Positions 18,495 through 26,898 of a stretch of 64,000 nt of DNA are shown here, piece after piece. The stretch is from Flavobacteriaceae bacterium. GTDB taxonomy: Bacteria > Bacteroidota > Bacteroidia > Flavobacteriales > Flavobacteriaceae. Numbering within the stretch: position 1 is the first letter of the stretch; the number at the start of each line of letters is the position of its first letter. The stretch is from NCBI GenBank assembly GCA_018401115.1, contig JAGYKX010000005.1, forward strand, positions 1,136,001 to 1,200,000, in the 5' to 3' direction. The translations under genes and the position numbers were made by a program. Under the pieces are notes generated by a model that saw only the letters and a list, made by a program, of their open reading frames with translations, searched no databases and was not told the origin of the DNA.

Positions 18495-18570
18495 GCTGTA
18501 TGTGGGGTTTACCAACTTGTGGCATTGCTAACAGTAATAGCTAGAGATAAGTTTACAAAGAGTTGAAAAC

Positions 18571-19785
18571 CTATTTTTCAAAAACCAAGTCGATGTGTTT
18601 CCAAAAACTTGGATAAGATTTGTTCACTACCTCAGGGTTCTTGATGCAAATGGCTTGCACACACCTTAAAGGAGCAAAAGCCATTGCCATACGATGATCT
18701 TCATAGGTGTCAATTTGAATCACTTCATCTTTGGCTTCAAATTTCGACTTTAATTCAAACACACCTTTTTCTACTTCCTTAAGCTTAATCTTAAATTTTT
18801 TTAATTCTTTTTTGAGGGCTTTTATGCGGTCGGTCTCTTTGATTTTAAGGCTTTCTAATCCTGTCATTTTACAGTGAATACCCTTGGCTCCACATACCAC
18901 TGCAACGGTTTGCGCCAAATCAGGGCAATCCGAAAAATCATAATTAAATGATTTTTGATGAGGTATTTTCTCGATAATCACGCCATCAGTTTCAAATGTA
19001 CTCATTACACCCAATTGGTTCATAATATGCACAATGACTATATCTCCTTGCAGAGATTTTTGACGTAGGCCTAGCAGTTTTATTTTGGCTTTTTCAGCTA
19101 AAGCCACAAAGGCATACCAATAGCTTGCACCAGACCAGTCAGATTCAACTACGTAAGGATATGACTTGTAGCTTTGCGGACTAACTTCTATGCGCTGGTT
19201 TGTCCACTGGCTGCTCACTCCGAAGAGTTTCATCATATTCAAGGTCATTTCAATGTAAGGTACGCTCCCTATTTTTCCTTTTAGTTTAAGCACTAAACCT
19301 TCAGGCAGTTGGGGGGCAATCATCAATAAAGCTGAGATAAATTGGCTGCTTACATCGCCTATGACAGTGATTTCTCTTTTTTTCTGCGTTTTTAGCGGTG
19401 TTATTTTGAGGGGAGGAAAGCCTTTTTCTTTTAAATACTTTATTTCTGCACCTATTTGCTTGAGTGCTTTCCCCAATACTTTGATTGGTCGCTGTTGCAT
19501 GCGCTCCGTGCCTGTTAAAACGACGGACCTTTCTCCAACAGCATGATAAGCACTTAGAAATCGCATGGTGGTGCCAGCATCTAATACGTCTAGTGTTTCC
19601 TCTTCACTTTTTAGTAGGCGAATCATGGTTTGTGTATCGCGGGCTTTCGATATGTTTTGCAACTCCGACAAATGACCTCCTAAAGCATTGATGATCAGGG
19701 CACGGTTACTCTCACTTTTGGAGGCTTCCAATGGAATTTTGTGGTAAGCGATTTGGGTGACCTTTTGTAGCACTTTGCCTTCCAT
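18571..19785 (-). CDS. aroA: 3-phosphoshikimate 1-carboxyvinyltransferase (EPSP synthase)
   Basis: 404 residues. It transfers enolpyruvate from PEP to shikimate-3-phosphate. Key segments are EASKSESNRALIINAL (substrate-binding Lys, Ser and Arg), LDAGTTMRFLSAYHA, QQRPIKVLGKALKQIGA, GDVSSQFISALLMIAP, ESDWSGASYWY, the basic ESLKIKETDRIKALKKELKK and YEDHRMAMAFA. It starts 1 base after the aroB stop and is the third gene of the operon controlled by the Phe/Tyr attenuator. Confidence 0.95.
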   Translation of the reverse strand: MEGKVLQKVTQIAYHKIPLEASKSESNRALIINALGGHLSELQNISKARDTQTMIRLLKSEEETLDVLDAGTTMRFLSAYHAVGERSVVLTGTERMQQRPIKVLGKALKQIGAEIKYLKEKGFPPLKITPLKTQKKREITVIGDVSSQFISALLMIAPQLPEGLVLKLKGKIGSVPYIEMTLNMMKLFGVSSQWTNQRIEVSPQSYKSYPYVVESDWSGASYWYAFVALAEKAKIKLLGLRQKSLQGDIVIVHIMNQLGVMSTFETDGVIIEKIPHQKSFNYDFSDCPDLAQTVAVVCGAKGIHCKMTGLESLKIKETDRIKALKKELKKFKIKLKEVEKGVFELKSKFEAKDEVIQIDTYEDHRMAMAFAPLRCVQAICIKNPEVVNKSYPSFWKHIDLVFEK

Positions 19786-19786
19786 T

Positions 19787-20821
19787 TTAACCTCTTAATT
19801 GATTGAAGAAGAACAAGGCATCCATCACATCTTTTTCATCTACGGCAATGTCATAAGCTGCCCTTCCAGGTTCATAGATCAGAGAGAAGTTGAGCACACC
19901 GTTGCTGTTTTTTTTGTCCTGATGCATCAGACTTATGATTTTTGTGAAATCACTTTTTGCTAAGGAAAGATCGTTAAATATTTTTAATATAGATAAGGAA
20001 ATATGGTCTAATAATTCTCTTTTCATGCCCAAAAGCTTAGAAGACAAGTATGCTTCACAAACCATACCAATGGCAATGGCCTCTCCATGAAAGAGCCTGT
20101 TTTCTGTGTGTAGATAATAACTTTCAATCGCGTGCCCAATGCTATGGCCAAAGTTTAGAATTTTCCTTAGCCCTTGTTCTTCGGGATCATTTTTCACCAC
20201 GGCTTGTTTGATGGCTATGCTCGTTTCGATGCATTGCTGCCAATCAGAAGCTGCAAGCCCGTTTTGGATACTGCTTTCAAAATAGTCTGCGTCAGCAATT
20301 AGACCATGTTTAATCACTTCTGCAAAACCTGATCGTAATTCTCTATGGGGAAGGGTTTTGAGAAAAGAAGGATCGATGAAGACGGACTCTGGGTTTTTGA
20401 AAAGACCAATATGATTTTTAAAGCCCATAAAATCGATACCTAATTTACCACCAATATTGGCATCTACGGCTGCTAAAAGTGTTGTGGGAACATTCACAAA
20501 ATGAATACCGCGCTTATAGCTTGCTGCACAAAAACCGCCCATATCACCAATCACACCACCACCTAGGTTGAGCAAAAGCCCCTTTCGATTCATTTGCATG
20601 TTGGTTAAGGTCGACCAGATTTGTTCACAGGTGCTCAACTGCTTATGTGCCTCTCCTGCTGAAATATGAATGCATTTGTGTGCAGGAATGGCCTCTTTTA
20701 CCAAAGGGTAGCAATGAGCATAGGTATTTTCATCAACCAAAATAGCTATTTTGGAATACTCCGCTTCCCCAAAAAAGGTTTGAAGTTGCCTTACAATGCT
20801 ACCTATTTTTATCTCATTCAT
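19787..20821 (-). CDS. aroB: 3-dehydroquinate synthase
   Basis: 344 residues. An NAD-dependent metalloenzyme converting DAHP to 3-dehydroquinate. Motifs are LNLGGGVIGDMGGFCAASYKRGI (NAD binding), VPTTLLAAVDANIGGKLGID, GFAEVIKHGLIAD (metal Glu and catalytic Lys/His), LNFGHSIGHAIE and HGEAIAIGM (metal His residues). The start overlaps the DAHP synthase stop by 4 bases, so the enzyme that uses DAHP is made next to the enzyme that makes it. Confidence 0.96.
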   Translation of the reverse strand: MNEIKIGSIVRQLQTFFGEAEYSKIAILVDENTYAHCYPLVKEAIPAHKCIHISAGEAHKQLSTCEQIWSTLTNMQMNRKGLLLNLGGGVIGDMGGFCAASYKRGIHFVNVPTTLLAAVDANIGGKLGIDFMGFKNHIGLFKNPESVFIDPSFLKTLPHRELRSGFAEVIKHGLIADADYFESSIQNGLAASDWQQCIETSIAIKQAVVKNDPEEQGLRKILNFGHSIGHAIESYYLHTENRLFHGEAIAIGMVCEAYLSSKLLGMKRELLDHISLSILKIFNDLSLAKSDFTKIISLMHQDKKNSNGVLNFSLIYEPGRAAYDIAVDEKDVMDALFFFNQLRG

Positions 20822-21912
20822 TTTTTGAAGACTTGTTCCTTAACCTTTAAACGCGACTCTTGAATTTTGACCGACTCTTCATGAATGGCGAATAAAAGAC
20901 TTTTCATGAACTTTTCAGTCATATTTTTTTTCACCCCTGATTTTAACCTACTTTCCATTACCGACTGCCAACGATCGGGCTGATAAACTGCGAGGTTTTG
21001 TTCTCTTTTGTAATCTCCTACCTGACGAATGACCTGAAATCTATCTGCAAATAGTTCTATGATTTGAGTATCTAATAAGTCTATTTTCTGCCTGAACTGG
21101 TCTAAAGTAGAAATGGCTTCAGGATGTTCTTCTAGGGTTTCCCTAAAATTCAAATTGTCTAAAATAATGTTGAGCGTGTCTGGTGTTACTTGTTGCTTTG
21201 CATCGCTCCAAGCATTGTCAGGGTCGTGATGTGTCTCAATCATCAAACCATCGAGTCCAAAATTGATAGCCCTTTGGCTCACAGAGGCAATGATTTCACG
21301 GGTACCGCTGATGTGGCTGGGGTCACAAATTACAGAGATGCCATTGACAAGGCGTTTCAGGTGGATAGGCATACTCCATTCTGGTTTGTTTCTATATCGC
21401 TTTTCATAAGGGTCTGAAAAGCCACGGTGGATGGCTGCTAATTTGTTAATACCAACTTTATTTAACCGCTCTAAAGCACCAAGCCAAAGTTGTAAGTCAG
21501 GATTAATCGGGTTTTTCACCATTACGGGCACATCTACACCACGGAGTGCTTCACATATTTCTTGCACGGAAAAAGGATTTACCGTGGTGCGTGCGCCAAT
21601 CCAAAGTACATCTACACCAGCTTTTAAGGCGGCTTCGACATGGCTAGTTTTTGCTACCTCAACCGTAACGGGCACATTCATGATATCTTTTGCTGATTTT
21701 AGCCATGCCAATGCTTCCTTGCCAATACCTTCAAAACTACCAGGGCGCGTGCGAGGTTTCCAAATGCCTGCTCGGAACATTTCTACCCGGCTCCCTTTTA
21801 AATCCTGTGCAATGGTTTCTATTTGCTGCCTGCTCTCGGCACTACAGGGTCCTGCTATTAAGGTATGTTCGCTTAAGCCTAGTCCCCAATCTTTGATGTC
21901 AATGATGTCCAT
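20818..21912 (-). CDS. Bifunctional DAHP synthase / chorismate mutase (attenuator-controlled copy)
   Basis: 364 residues. The N-terminal domain (about 1-255) is a KDO8P-like DAHP synthase: LIAGPCSAES, GIWKPRTRPGSFEG, WIGARTTVNPF, VKNPINPDL, KLAAIHRGF and DPSHISG. The C-terminal domain (about 270-355) is an AroQ-type chorismate mutase helix bundle (FRQKIDLLDTQIIELFADR, YKREQNLAVYQPDRW). It catalyses the first shikimate step and the first Phe/Tyr-specific step. The transcript carries a Phe/Tyr-rich leader peptide and a terminator just ahead of the ATG. A paralogue lies at 22684-23784. Confidence 0.95.
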   Translation of the reverse strand: MDIIDIKDWGLGLSEHTLIAGPCSAESRQQIETIAQDLKGSRVEMFRAGIWKPRTRPGSFEGIGKEALAWLKSAKDIMNVPVTVEVAKTSHVEAALKAGVDVLWIGARTTVNPFSVQEICEALRGVDVPVMVKNPINPDLQLWLGALERLNKVGINKLAAIHRGFSDPYEKRYRNKPEWSMPIHLKRLVNGISVICDPSHISGTREIIASVSQRAINFGLDGLMIETHHDPDNAWSDAKQQVTPDTLNIILDNLNFRETLEEHPEAISTLDQFRQKIDLLDTQIIELFADRFQVIRQVGDYKREQNLAVYQPDRWQSVMESRLKSGVKKNMTEKFMKSLLFAIHEESVKIQESRLKVKEQVFKK

Positions 21913-21922
21913 AATTTGTCAT

Positions 21923-21952
21923 AAAAAAAGCCCGATTCGTGAGAACCGGGCT
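21923..21952 (-). terminator. Attenuator terminator ahead of the DAHP synthase-aroB-aroA operon
   Basis: Minus strand AGCCCGGTT, loop CTCACG, AATCGGGCT: nine base pairs with one G-U, followed directly by seven T. It sits only 10 bases before the structural ATG and downstream of a leader peptide, so it is regulatory rather than the end of a gene. Its 5' arm contains CGGTTCT (21942-21948), complementary to AGAACCG at the leader stop codon. Confidence 0.9.
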
Positions 21953-21983
21953 AAGTTGATAATTTTTTTATATCACGACGGTT

Positions 21984-22043
21984 CTATTTCGCTTTTTCGA
22001 AAAAGTAAAAAAAGTAAAAATATTCCGTGGTGAATCTGTTCAT
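21984..22043 (-). CDS. Phe/Tyr leader peptide of the aromatic amino acid operon
   Basis: A 19-codon ORF reading MNRFTTEYFYFFYFFEKAK and ending in TAG. Six Phe and three Tyr are present, eight of them consecutive at residues 8-15. This composition is far from chance and matches the leaders of pheA-type attenuators. The ORF ends 71 bases before the DAHP synthase ATG and is followed by an antiterminator/terminator pair. A four-codon ORF (MFKA) just upstream stops in the ATGA that opens the leader, so translation of the two may be coupled. It is too short for normal gene callers. Confidence 0.88.
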   Translation of the reverse strand: MNRFTTEYFYFFYFFEKAK

Positions 22044-22109
22044 GCCTTAAACATATGCCTTTCTGTTGACTTGCAAAATAAAAATCTTAATTAGTTTTAA
22101 CAGACCTTG

Positions 22110-22134
22110 AAAAAAAGGAGATCTCATCTACCTC
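22110..22134 (-). terminator. Possible weak terminator after the prephenate dehydratase-like gene
   Basis: Minus strand GAGGT, loop AGATGAG, ATCTC (5 bp with one G-U) followed by C and seven T. It is weak, but well placed to separate the upstream operon from the attenuator-controlled one. Confidence 0.35.
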
Positions 22135-22145
22135 TAATCATTTAA

Positions 22146-22691
22146 TTAGTCTTGCACTAATGCTATGTGTGCAAATGTTGTATAGTTTCTAGAATGGTCC
22201 TCAATGTGTGCTTTCAAACAAACTAATTCAGCAGCTTCAATGGCTTCTGCGCTGGCAATAACACCCGTTGATGCAGTTTTGTCTTCTTTTACCTTGGTGA
22301 TACTTTCTGAAGTACTTTTATCAATCTTCGGAATGATGTATGGATGTTGCTGGAAGAATTTTTGGGTTTCTTTAATGGCCATGGCATGAGAATAAACTTG
22401 CTTGATTTCATTCAATTCAATTCTTTTTATCGCACCCAAACAAAGGTGAATGGGGAAATCATGGGTGCTCATCAAGCGGTAGTGTTTTGCAATACGCTCC
22501 TTATTGTGGCCGACCGAGCCTGCCAAACTATTGTAAACAGCTATCAAAGCACTTTCAATGAGACCCTCTTCTAAGGCTGAGAAAATGGCATTAAAATCTT
22601 GAAAATAAATGGGTTCATGCGCTGGCAAGAATGCTTTTGCAGCCAAATCATGAAAAGTGAATTGAGGACCTAAAACGCCAACTTTATTCAT
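22146..22691 (-). CDS. Prephenate dehydratase-like protein, short and with altered active site
   Basis: 181 residues, covering only the prephenate dehydratase domain (periplasmic-binding-protein-like fold). The usual C-terminal ACT regulatory domain is absent. The fold is recognisable from GVLGPQFTFHDLAAKAF, FNAIFSALEEGLIESALIAV, the SHAMAIKETQKFF segment and the final NYTTFAHI. Two hallmark positions differ: the IENS motif reads VYNS (Glu to Tyr) and TRF reads TTF, although the first Thr is kept. It may be a feedback-free, altered or inactive enzyme. Its start overlaps the stop of the second DAHP synthase/chorismate mutase by 8 bp, placing it on the route to phenylalanine. Confidence 0.78.
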   Translation of the reverse strand: MNKVGVLGPQFTFHDLAAKAFLPAHEPIYFQDFNAIFSALEEGLIESALIAVYNSLAGSVGHNKERIAKHYRLMSTHDFPIHLCLGAIKRIELNEIKQVYSHAMAIKETQKFFQQHPYIIPKIDKSTSESITKVKEDKTASTGVIASAEAIEAAELVCLKAHIEDHSRNYTTFAHIALVQD

Positions 22692-23784
22692 TGTGCATGT
22701 TAGTACTTTCTTTGGCTTCTTGAAAGATTTCTGTTTGTAATTTTATAGACTCCTCGTGGATATGGCGCAATAAGTGCGAGGTGAACGCTTCATTTAAGCC
22801 CAATTCTGCGGCCCATTCCTTTCGTGTTTCAAAAATGGTTGACCAACGTTCTGGCTGAAAAATGGCCACATTGTAGGCTTCTTTCACCTTACCAATGTGT
22901 TTTACAGACCTCATTCTGGTAGCCAAGGCATCTAGCCACTGTTGATCACTCTGGTCGATGGATTCTCGAAGTACTTCCAATTGACTTTGCACTAAAGTTT
23001 CTTCAAAGTGGTCGGTACGTTTTTGTAAACCATTCAATAAATTTACATAAGCCTCAGGCGATAGTTGCTGTTTCGGATCACTCAATGCTTGATCCGGATG
23101 GTGATGTACTTCTATCATCAATCCGTCATAATTTAAGTCTAAGGCTTGCTGACTTATTGAGCCAATCCATTGGCGTTCGCCTGCAATATGACTGGGATCG
23201 CAGATAAGGGGTAAGTTGGGGAATTCTCGTTTCAAATCGAGTGGGATTTGCCAAAGGGGAGGGTTGCGGTAAGTAGTTTTTGAATAGGAATGAAATCCTC
23301 TATGCACAGCAGCTAAACGGTGTATACCAGCCTTCATGCATCGTTCAATCGCACCTGTCCATAATGCTAAATCTGGGTGGATGGGGTTTTTTATAAGTAC
23401 CGGTATAGTGGTACCTTGCAAAGCTTCAGCCAATTCACTGATTTGGAAAGGGTTAACGGTGGTTCTTGCACCTATCCAGACCATGTCAACCTGATGTTTC
23501 AAGGCCAATTCTACGTGCTCTGTGGTGGCAATCTCAGTGGCAAAACGAAAGGGGTACTCTTCTTTCAATGCATTTACCCACTGTAAAGCTTTCTCTCCAT
23601 GCCCCTCAAAATAACCTGGACGCGTGCGTGGTTTCCAAATGCCACCCCGCACGTAATCTGTATGTGCAATCAAGGGCAGTACACTGGATTTAAATTGTTC
23701 GGGAGATTCTACGCTGCAGGGCCCTGAAATCATAAATGGGGCATTGCCGCTCCCCATCCATTTCTTTACTTCGTGAGCTAACAT
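22684..23784 (-). CDS. Second bifunctional DAHP synthase / chorismate mutase
   Basis: About 366 residues, paralogous to the protein at 20818-21912 with the same domain order. DAHP synthase motifs are MISGPCSVES, GIWKPRTRPGYFEGHG, WIGARTTVNPF, LIKNPIHPDLALW, RLAAVHRGF and DPSHIAGER. The C-terminal AroQ helices (about 275-360) include LRESIDQSDQQWLDALATRM and FQPERWSTIFETR. The ATG at 23784 fits the predicted transcription start near 23802; an in-frame start at 23811 would lie upstream of it. No leader peptide precedes this copy, so the two paralogues are probably regulated differently. It overlaps the dehydratase-like gene. Confidence 0.94.
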   Translation of the reverse strand: MLAHEVKKWMGSGNAPFMISGPCSVESPEQFKSSVLPLIAHTDYVRGGIWKPRTRPGYFEGHGEKALQWVNALKEEYPFRFATEIATTEHVELALKHQVDMVWIGARTTVNPFQISELAEALQGTTIPVLIKNPIHPDLALWTGAIERCMKAGIHRLAAVHRGFHSYSKTTYRNPPLWQIPLDLKREFPNLPLICDPSHIAGERQWIGSISQQALDLNYDGLMIEVHHHPDQALSDPKQQLSPEAYVNLLNGLQKRTDHFEETLVQSQLEVLRESIDQSDQQWLDALATRMRSVKHIGKVKEAYNVAIFQPERWSTIFETRKEWAAELGLNEAFTSHLLRHIHEESIKLQTEIFQEAKESTNMHNE

Positions 23785-23808
23785 AAATTTTTGTTTTGAT
23801 AAGTTAAC

Positions 23809-23816
23809 CAAAGATA
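23809..23816 (-). promoter_or_regulatory. Predicted -7 box of the second DAHP synthase/chorismate mutase gene
   Basis: Minus strand TATCTTTG, an exact TAnnTTTG match. It places the start near 23802 and supports the ATG at 23784. The -33 element is not obvious. Confidence 0.5.
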
Positions 23817-23835
23817 AAAGCTAAAAGTTACTATC

Positions 23836-23843
23836 TATATTTG
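23836..23843 (+). promoter_or_regulatory. Predicted -7 box of the proline dehydrogenase gene
   Basis: TATATTTG, an exact TAnnTTTG match, with a predicted start near 23850. This supports the ATG at 23861 over the GTG at 23846. It is arranged back to back with the divergent promoter at 23809-23816, so the two genes may be co-regulated. Confidence 0.5.
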
Positions 23844-23860
23844 CGGTGGAAACACATACT

Positions 23861-25072
23861 ATGGAATTAAAGAAATTTGTTGATTTTAACCAGCTAGAGG
23901 TTGCATTTCGAGCAAAAACGGATGAAACCTTAAGAAAACGTCATTTTATTTTTCTTGCCATGCAATGGCCTGGGTTGGTAAAAATAGGCACTGAGTTAAC
24001 TAAAATCGCCTTAAAATTTCATTTACCGGTCAAAACCTTGATCAAAACCACAATTTTCGATCTGTTTGTGGGGGGTGAAACCCTAGATGGCTGTCAAAGG
24101 TCCTCCAATGAATTAGCAGCCTTTGGCATCGGCGCCATTTTTGATTATTCCGTAGAAGGTGAGAAATCTGAAGAGGGTTTCGATGACACCATGAACGAGA
24201 TATTGCGCACCATTGAGAGAGCAGGGGAGATGGATTTCATACGTTTTTCTGCTTTTAAAATCACAGGAATGGGCCATTTTGAACTCCTTGCAAAGATTCA
24301 TCGAGGTGATGTGCTTACGGAGGATGAGCAGGCAGCTTATGATAGGATCTTCCGGAGGGTCGACCGTATCTGTCGTCTGGCTTATGAAAAAGATGTCTCT
24401 GTTCTGATTGATGCGGAAGAAACATGGATTCAGAAGCCTATTGATGAAATATCAGTAAAAATGATGCAAACTTACAATCGTGAAAAAGCATTGATTTACT
24501 ACACTTATCAAATGTATTGCCATAGCATGTTGGCTAACCTGAAAAAGATGCATATGGCTGCTGTAGAAGGGGGCTATCGATTAGGGGCAAAACTGGTGCG
24601 CGGAGCCTACATGGAAAAAGAACGTGCTCGAGCAGAAAAAATGGGGTATGAAAGCCCTATACAGCCCCATAAGGAAGCAACAGATCGTGATTTTGATGCT
24701 GCAGCATGTTATTGTGTGGAGCATATCAACCAGATTGGTGTTTTTTCAGGTACGCACAATGAAGATTCGAACTATAAATTGACCCTATTCATGGATGAAA
24801 TGGGGCTTCAGAAAAACGACTATCGCGTATATTTTGGACAATTGTATGGGATGAGCGACCATATTTCCTTCAACATGGCCAACGCAGGCTATAATGTAAT
24901 AAAATATGTCCCTTATGGCCCCTTACGAGCAGTAATGCCTTACCTCATTCGAAGAGCCAATGAAAACACTTCTGTGAAAGGGCAGAGCAGTAGGGAATTG
25001 TCTCTGCTTGCTGCAGAAATAAAAAGAAGAAAAATCTTTAAGAAGCAATTGGGTCATCAAAGCAAGTTTTAG
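23861..25072 (+). CDS. Proline dehydrogenase family protein
   Basis: About 403 residues, a stand-alone FAD-dependent proline dehydrogenase (PutA N-terminal-type barrel) that oxidises proline to pyrroline-5-carboxylate. Motifs are [63 protein letters not shown] and the C-terminal [11 protein letters not shown] with its substrate-binding Arg pair. It lacks the aldehyde dehydrogenase half of bifunctional PutA, so a separate P5C dehydrogenase is expected elsewhere. It is divergent from the aromatic genes and 61 bp upstream of lysS. Confidence 0.92.
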   Translation: MELKKFVDFNQLEVAFRAKTDETLRKRHFIFLAMQWPGLVKIGTELTKIALKFHLPVKTLIKTTIFDLFVGGETLDGCQRSSNELAAFGIGAIFDYSVEGEKSEEGFDDTMNEILRTIERAGEMDFIRFSAFKITGMGHFELLAKIHRGDVLTEDEQAAYDRIFRRVDRICRLAYEKDVSVLIDAEETWIQKPIDEISVKMMQTYNREKALIYYTYQMYCHSMLANLKKMHMAAVEGGYRLGAKLVRGAYMEKERARAEKMGYESPIQPHKEATDRDFDAAACYCVEHINQIGVFSGTHNEDSNYKLTLFMDEMGLQKNDYRVYFGQLYGMSDHISFNMANAGYNVIKYVPYGPLRAVMPYLIRRANENTSVKGQSSRELSLLAAEIKRRKIFKKQLGHQSKF

Positions 25073-25103
25073 GTTTCGCGAAACATTTCTAAGTACGAAT
25101 CAT

Positions 25104-25111
25104 TATATTTG
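25104..25111 (+). promoter_or_regulatory. Predicted -7 box of lysS
   Basis: TATATTTG, an exact TAnnTTTG match, predicts a start near 25118 and a leader of about 16 bases before the ATG at 25134. The short palindrome TTTCGCGAAA lies just upstream. Confidence 0.5.
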
Positions 25112-25133
25112 CAACCCCCTTAAAAACGGCACT

Positions 25134-26855
25134 ATGCAGATATTGAGCGAACAAGAAATTCAACGCAGGCAAGAAAAAGAAGAATTAGAGAAATTGGGAA
25201 TCGACCCATACCCTTCTTCCCTTTATGAAATTTCTCACTATACCCAAGAGATTGTTAATGCCTTTGAGCAAAAACCAGAGGACTTTAAAGAAGTAAGCCT
25301 CGCCGGGCGATTGATGGGGAGAAGAATTATGGGTTCTGCCTCTTTTGCTGAATTACAAGATGCTCAAGGTAGAATTCAGTTGTATTTCAGACGAGATGAT
25401 ATTTGCCCGAATGAGGATAAAACGCTTTACAATACGGTGTTCAAAAAGGCACTCAGCATAGGAGATTTCATTGGTGTGAAAGGTTATGTTTTCAAAACTC
25501 AGGTAGGTGAAATATCTGTGCATGTTACAGGCCTGACTGTTTTGGCTAAGTCGCTCAAACCTTTACCCTTGCCCAAAATCGATGCGGAAGGCAAGGTACA
25601 CGATGCCTTTACTGATGCGGAGCAACGTTACAGACAGCGTTATGTCGATTTGGTAGTAAACCCTCAAGTGAAAAAAGCTTTCGTACAAAGAACAAAACTC
25701 GTGAATTCCATGCGCCAGTTTTTGACCGATAAAGATTACCTTGAGGTAGAAACTCCTATCCTTCAGCCTCTTTATGGTGGGGCGGCAGCAAGGCCATTCA
25801 AGACACATCACAACACCTTAGACATGACGCTTTACCTGCGGATTGCCAACGAACTTTATCTCAAACGACTGATTGTAGGTGGTTTTGATGGGGTGTTTGA
25901 GTTTTCCAAAGACTTTAGGAATGAAGGAATGTCTCGTTTCCATAATCCTGAATTTACACAAGTAGAGCTTTATGTGGCGTACAAAGATTACAATTGGATG
26001 ATGGACTTGGTGGAAGCCATGGTCGAAAAAGTAGCCCTCGATTTGCACGGAACAACAGAAGTAAAAGTAGGGGAGAACTTGATCAATTTCCAACGTCCTT
26101 GGAAGCGATATACCATGTTTGAAGCCATTGAGCATTTTACAGGTGTTGACATTTCAGAGATGGATGAAGGGGCTTTGCGCAGTACAGCAAAGGAGTTGAA
26201 AGTTGAAGTGGATGAATCGATGGGGAAAGGCAAACTGATCGATGAAATTTTTGGTGAGCACTGCGAACCGAAACTTATTCAGCCTACTTTCATTACGGAT
26301 TACCCCATAGAAATGTCACCCTTGGCGAAAAAACACAGGAGCAAAGAAGGTTTGGTAGAGCGCTTCGAAGCCATTTGTAATGGCAAAGAAATATGCAATG
26401 CCTTTTCCGAGCTGAACGATCCGATTGATCAAAGACAACGTTTTGAAGAACAATTGGAGTTGGGCAAAAGGGGAGACGATGAAGCCATGGTATTAGATGA
26501 GGATTTCTTGCGTGCCTTGGAATACGGTATGCCACCCACAGCAGGTTTGGGCATAGGGATTGATAGATTATCCATGATCATGACTAACTCTAACTCCATT
26601 CAAGATGTGCTGTTTTTTCCACAAATGAAACCTGAAAAACAGATGAAAACTGCTACTGACAAAGAATTTGAAGCAGTAGGAGTAAGGGTTGAACTCATCC
26701 CTATATTAAGGAAAATGAATATCCATACCATTGAGCAACTGAAGGAGCAAGTACCCAATAAACTATTAAATACGCTCGGAGGCATGCGCAAAAAGCTTAA
26801 ATTGAAAGAAGTAAAGGCAGCCACCTTAGATGAGATTGAAAACTGGATGAAATGA
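25134..26855 (+). CDS. lysS: Lysyl-tRNA synthetase, class II
   Basis: 573 residues. The N-terminal OB-fold anticodon domain (about 55-160, [22 protein letters not shown]) is followed by the class II core. This shows motif 1 ([30 protein letters not shown]), motif 2 ([24 protein letters not shown]) and motif 3 ([13 protein letters not shown]). About 70 residues beyond motif 3 ([19 protein letters not shown] through EIENWMK) form an extension seen in Bacteroidota enzymes. This tail resembles a helix-hairpin-helix module ([26 protein letters not shown]). It charges tRNA-Lys in the cytosol. Confidence 0.97.
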   Translation: MQILSEQEIQRRQEKEELEKLGIDPYPSSLYEISHYTQEIVNAFEQKPEDFKEVSLAGRLMGRRIMGSASFAELQDAQGRIQLYFRRDDICPNEDKTLYNTVFKKALSIGDFIGVKGYVFKTQVGEISVHVTGLTVLAKSLKPLPLPKIDAEGKVHDAFTDAEQRYRQRYVDLVVNPQVKKAFVQRTKLVNSMRQFLTDKDYLEVETPILQPLYGGAAARPFKTHHNTLDMTLYLRIANELYLKRLIVGGFDGVFEFSKDFRNEGMSRFHNPEFTQVELYVAYKDYNWMMDLVEAMVEKVALDLHGTTEVKVGENLINFQRPWKRYTMFEAIEHFTGVDISEMDEGALRSTAKELKVEVDESMGKGKLIDEIFGEHCEPKLIQPTFITDYPIEMSPLAKKHRSKEGLVERFEAICNGKEICNAFSELNDPIDQRQRFEEQLELGKRGDDEAMVLDEDFLRALEYGMPPTAGLGIGIDRLSMIMTNSNSIQDVLFFPQMKPEKQMKTATDKEFEAVGVRVELIPILRKMNIHTIEQLKEQVPNKLLNTLGGMRKKLKLKEVKAATLDEIENWMK

Positions 26856-26898
26856 TTTGCCAGCGTTTTGTGTTGCTGCATAAACAGAACAAAAGACC

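Larger units (their letters stand above)
21923..22043 (-). promoter_or_regulatory. Ribosome-mediated Phe/Tyr transcription attenuator
   Basis: This is the complete unit. The leader ORF is 21984-22043. The antiterminator segment AGAACCG (21979-21985) starts within the leader stop codon. Its partner CGGTTCT (21942-21948) lies inside the terminator. A ribosome stalled on the aromatic codons, the last of which ends at 21999, would leave AGAACCG free to pair and block the terminator. A ribosome reaching TAG would cover it and allow termination. A 12-base palindrome, TTTTTCGAAAAA (21993-22004), lies within the last leader codons and could act as a pause hairpin. A weak promoter-like TTATTTTG lies at 22074-22081. 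Confidence 0.85.

Noticed and set aside
21431..22033. 200-codon open frame on the plus strand across the DAHP synthase gene and leader
   Set aside because: It is antisense to a well-conserved enzyme and the attenuator, shows no family features, and is explained by codon bias of the real gene.
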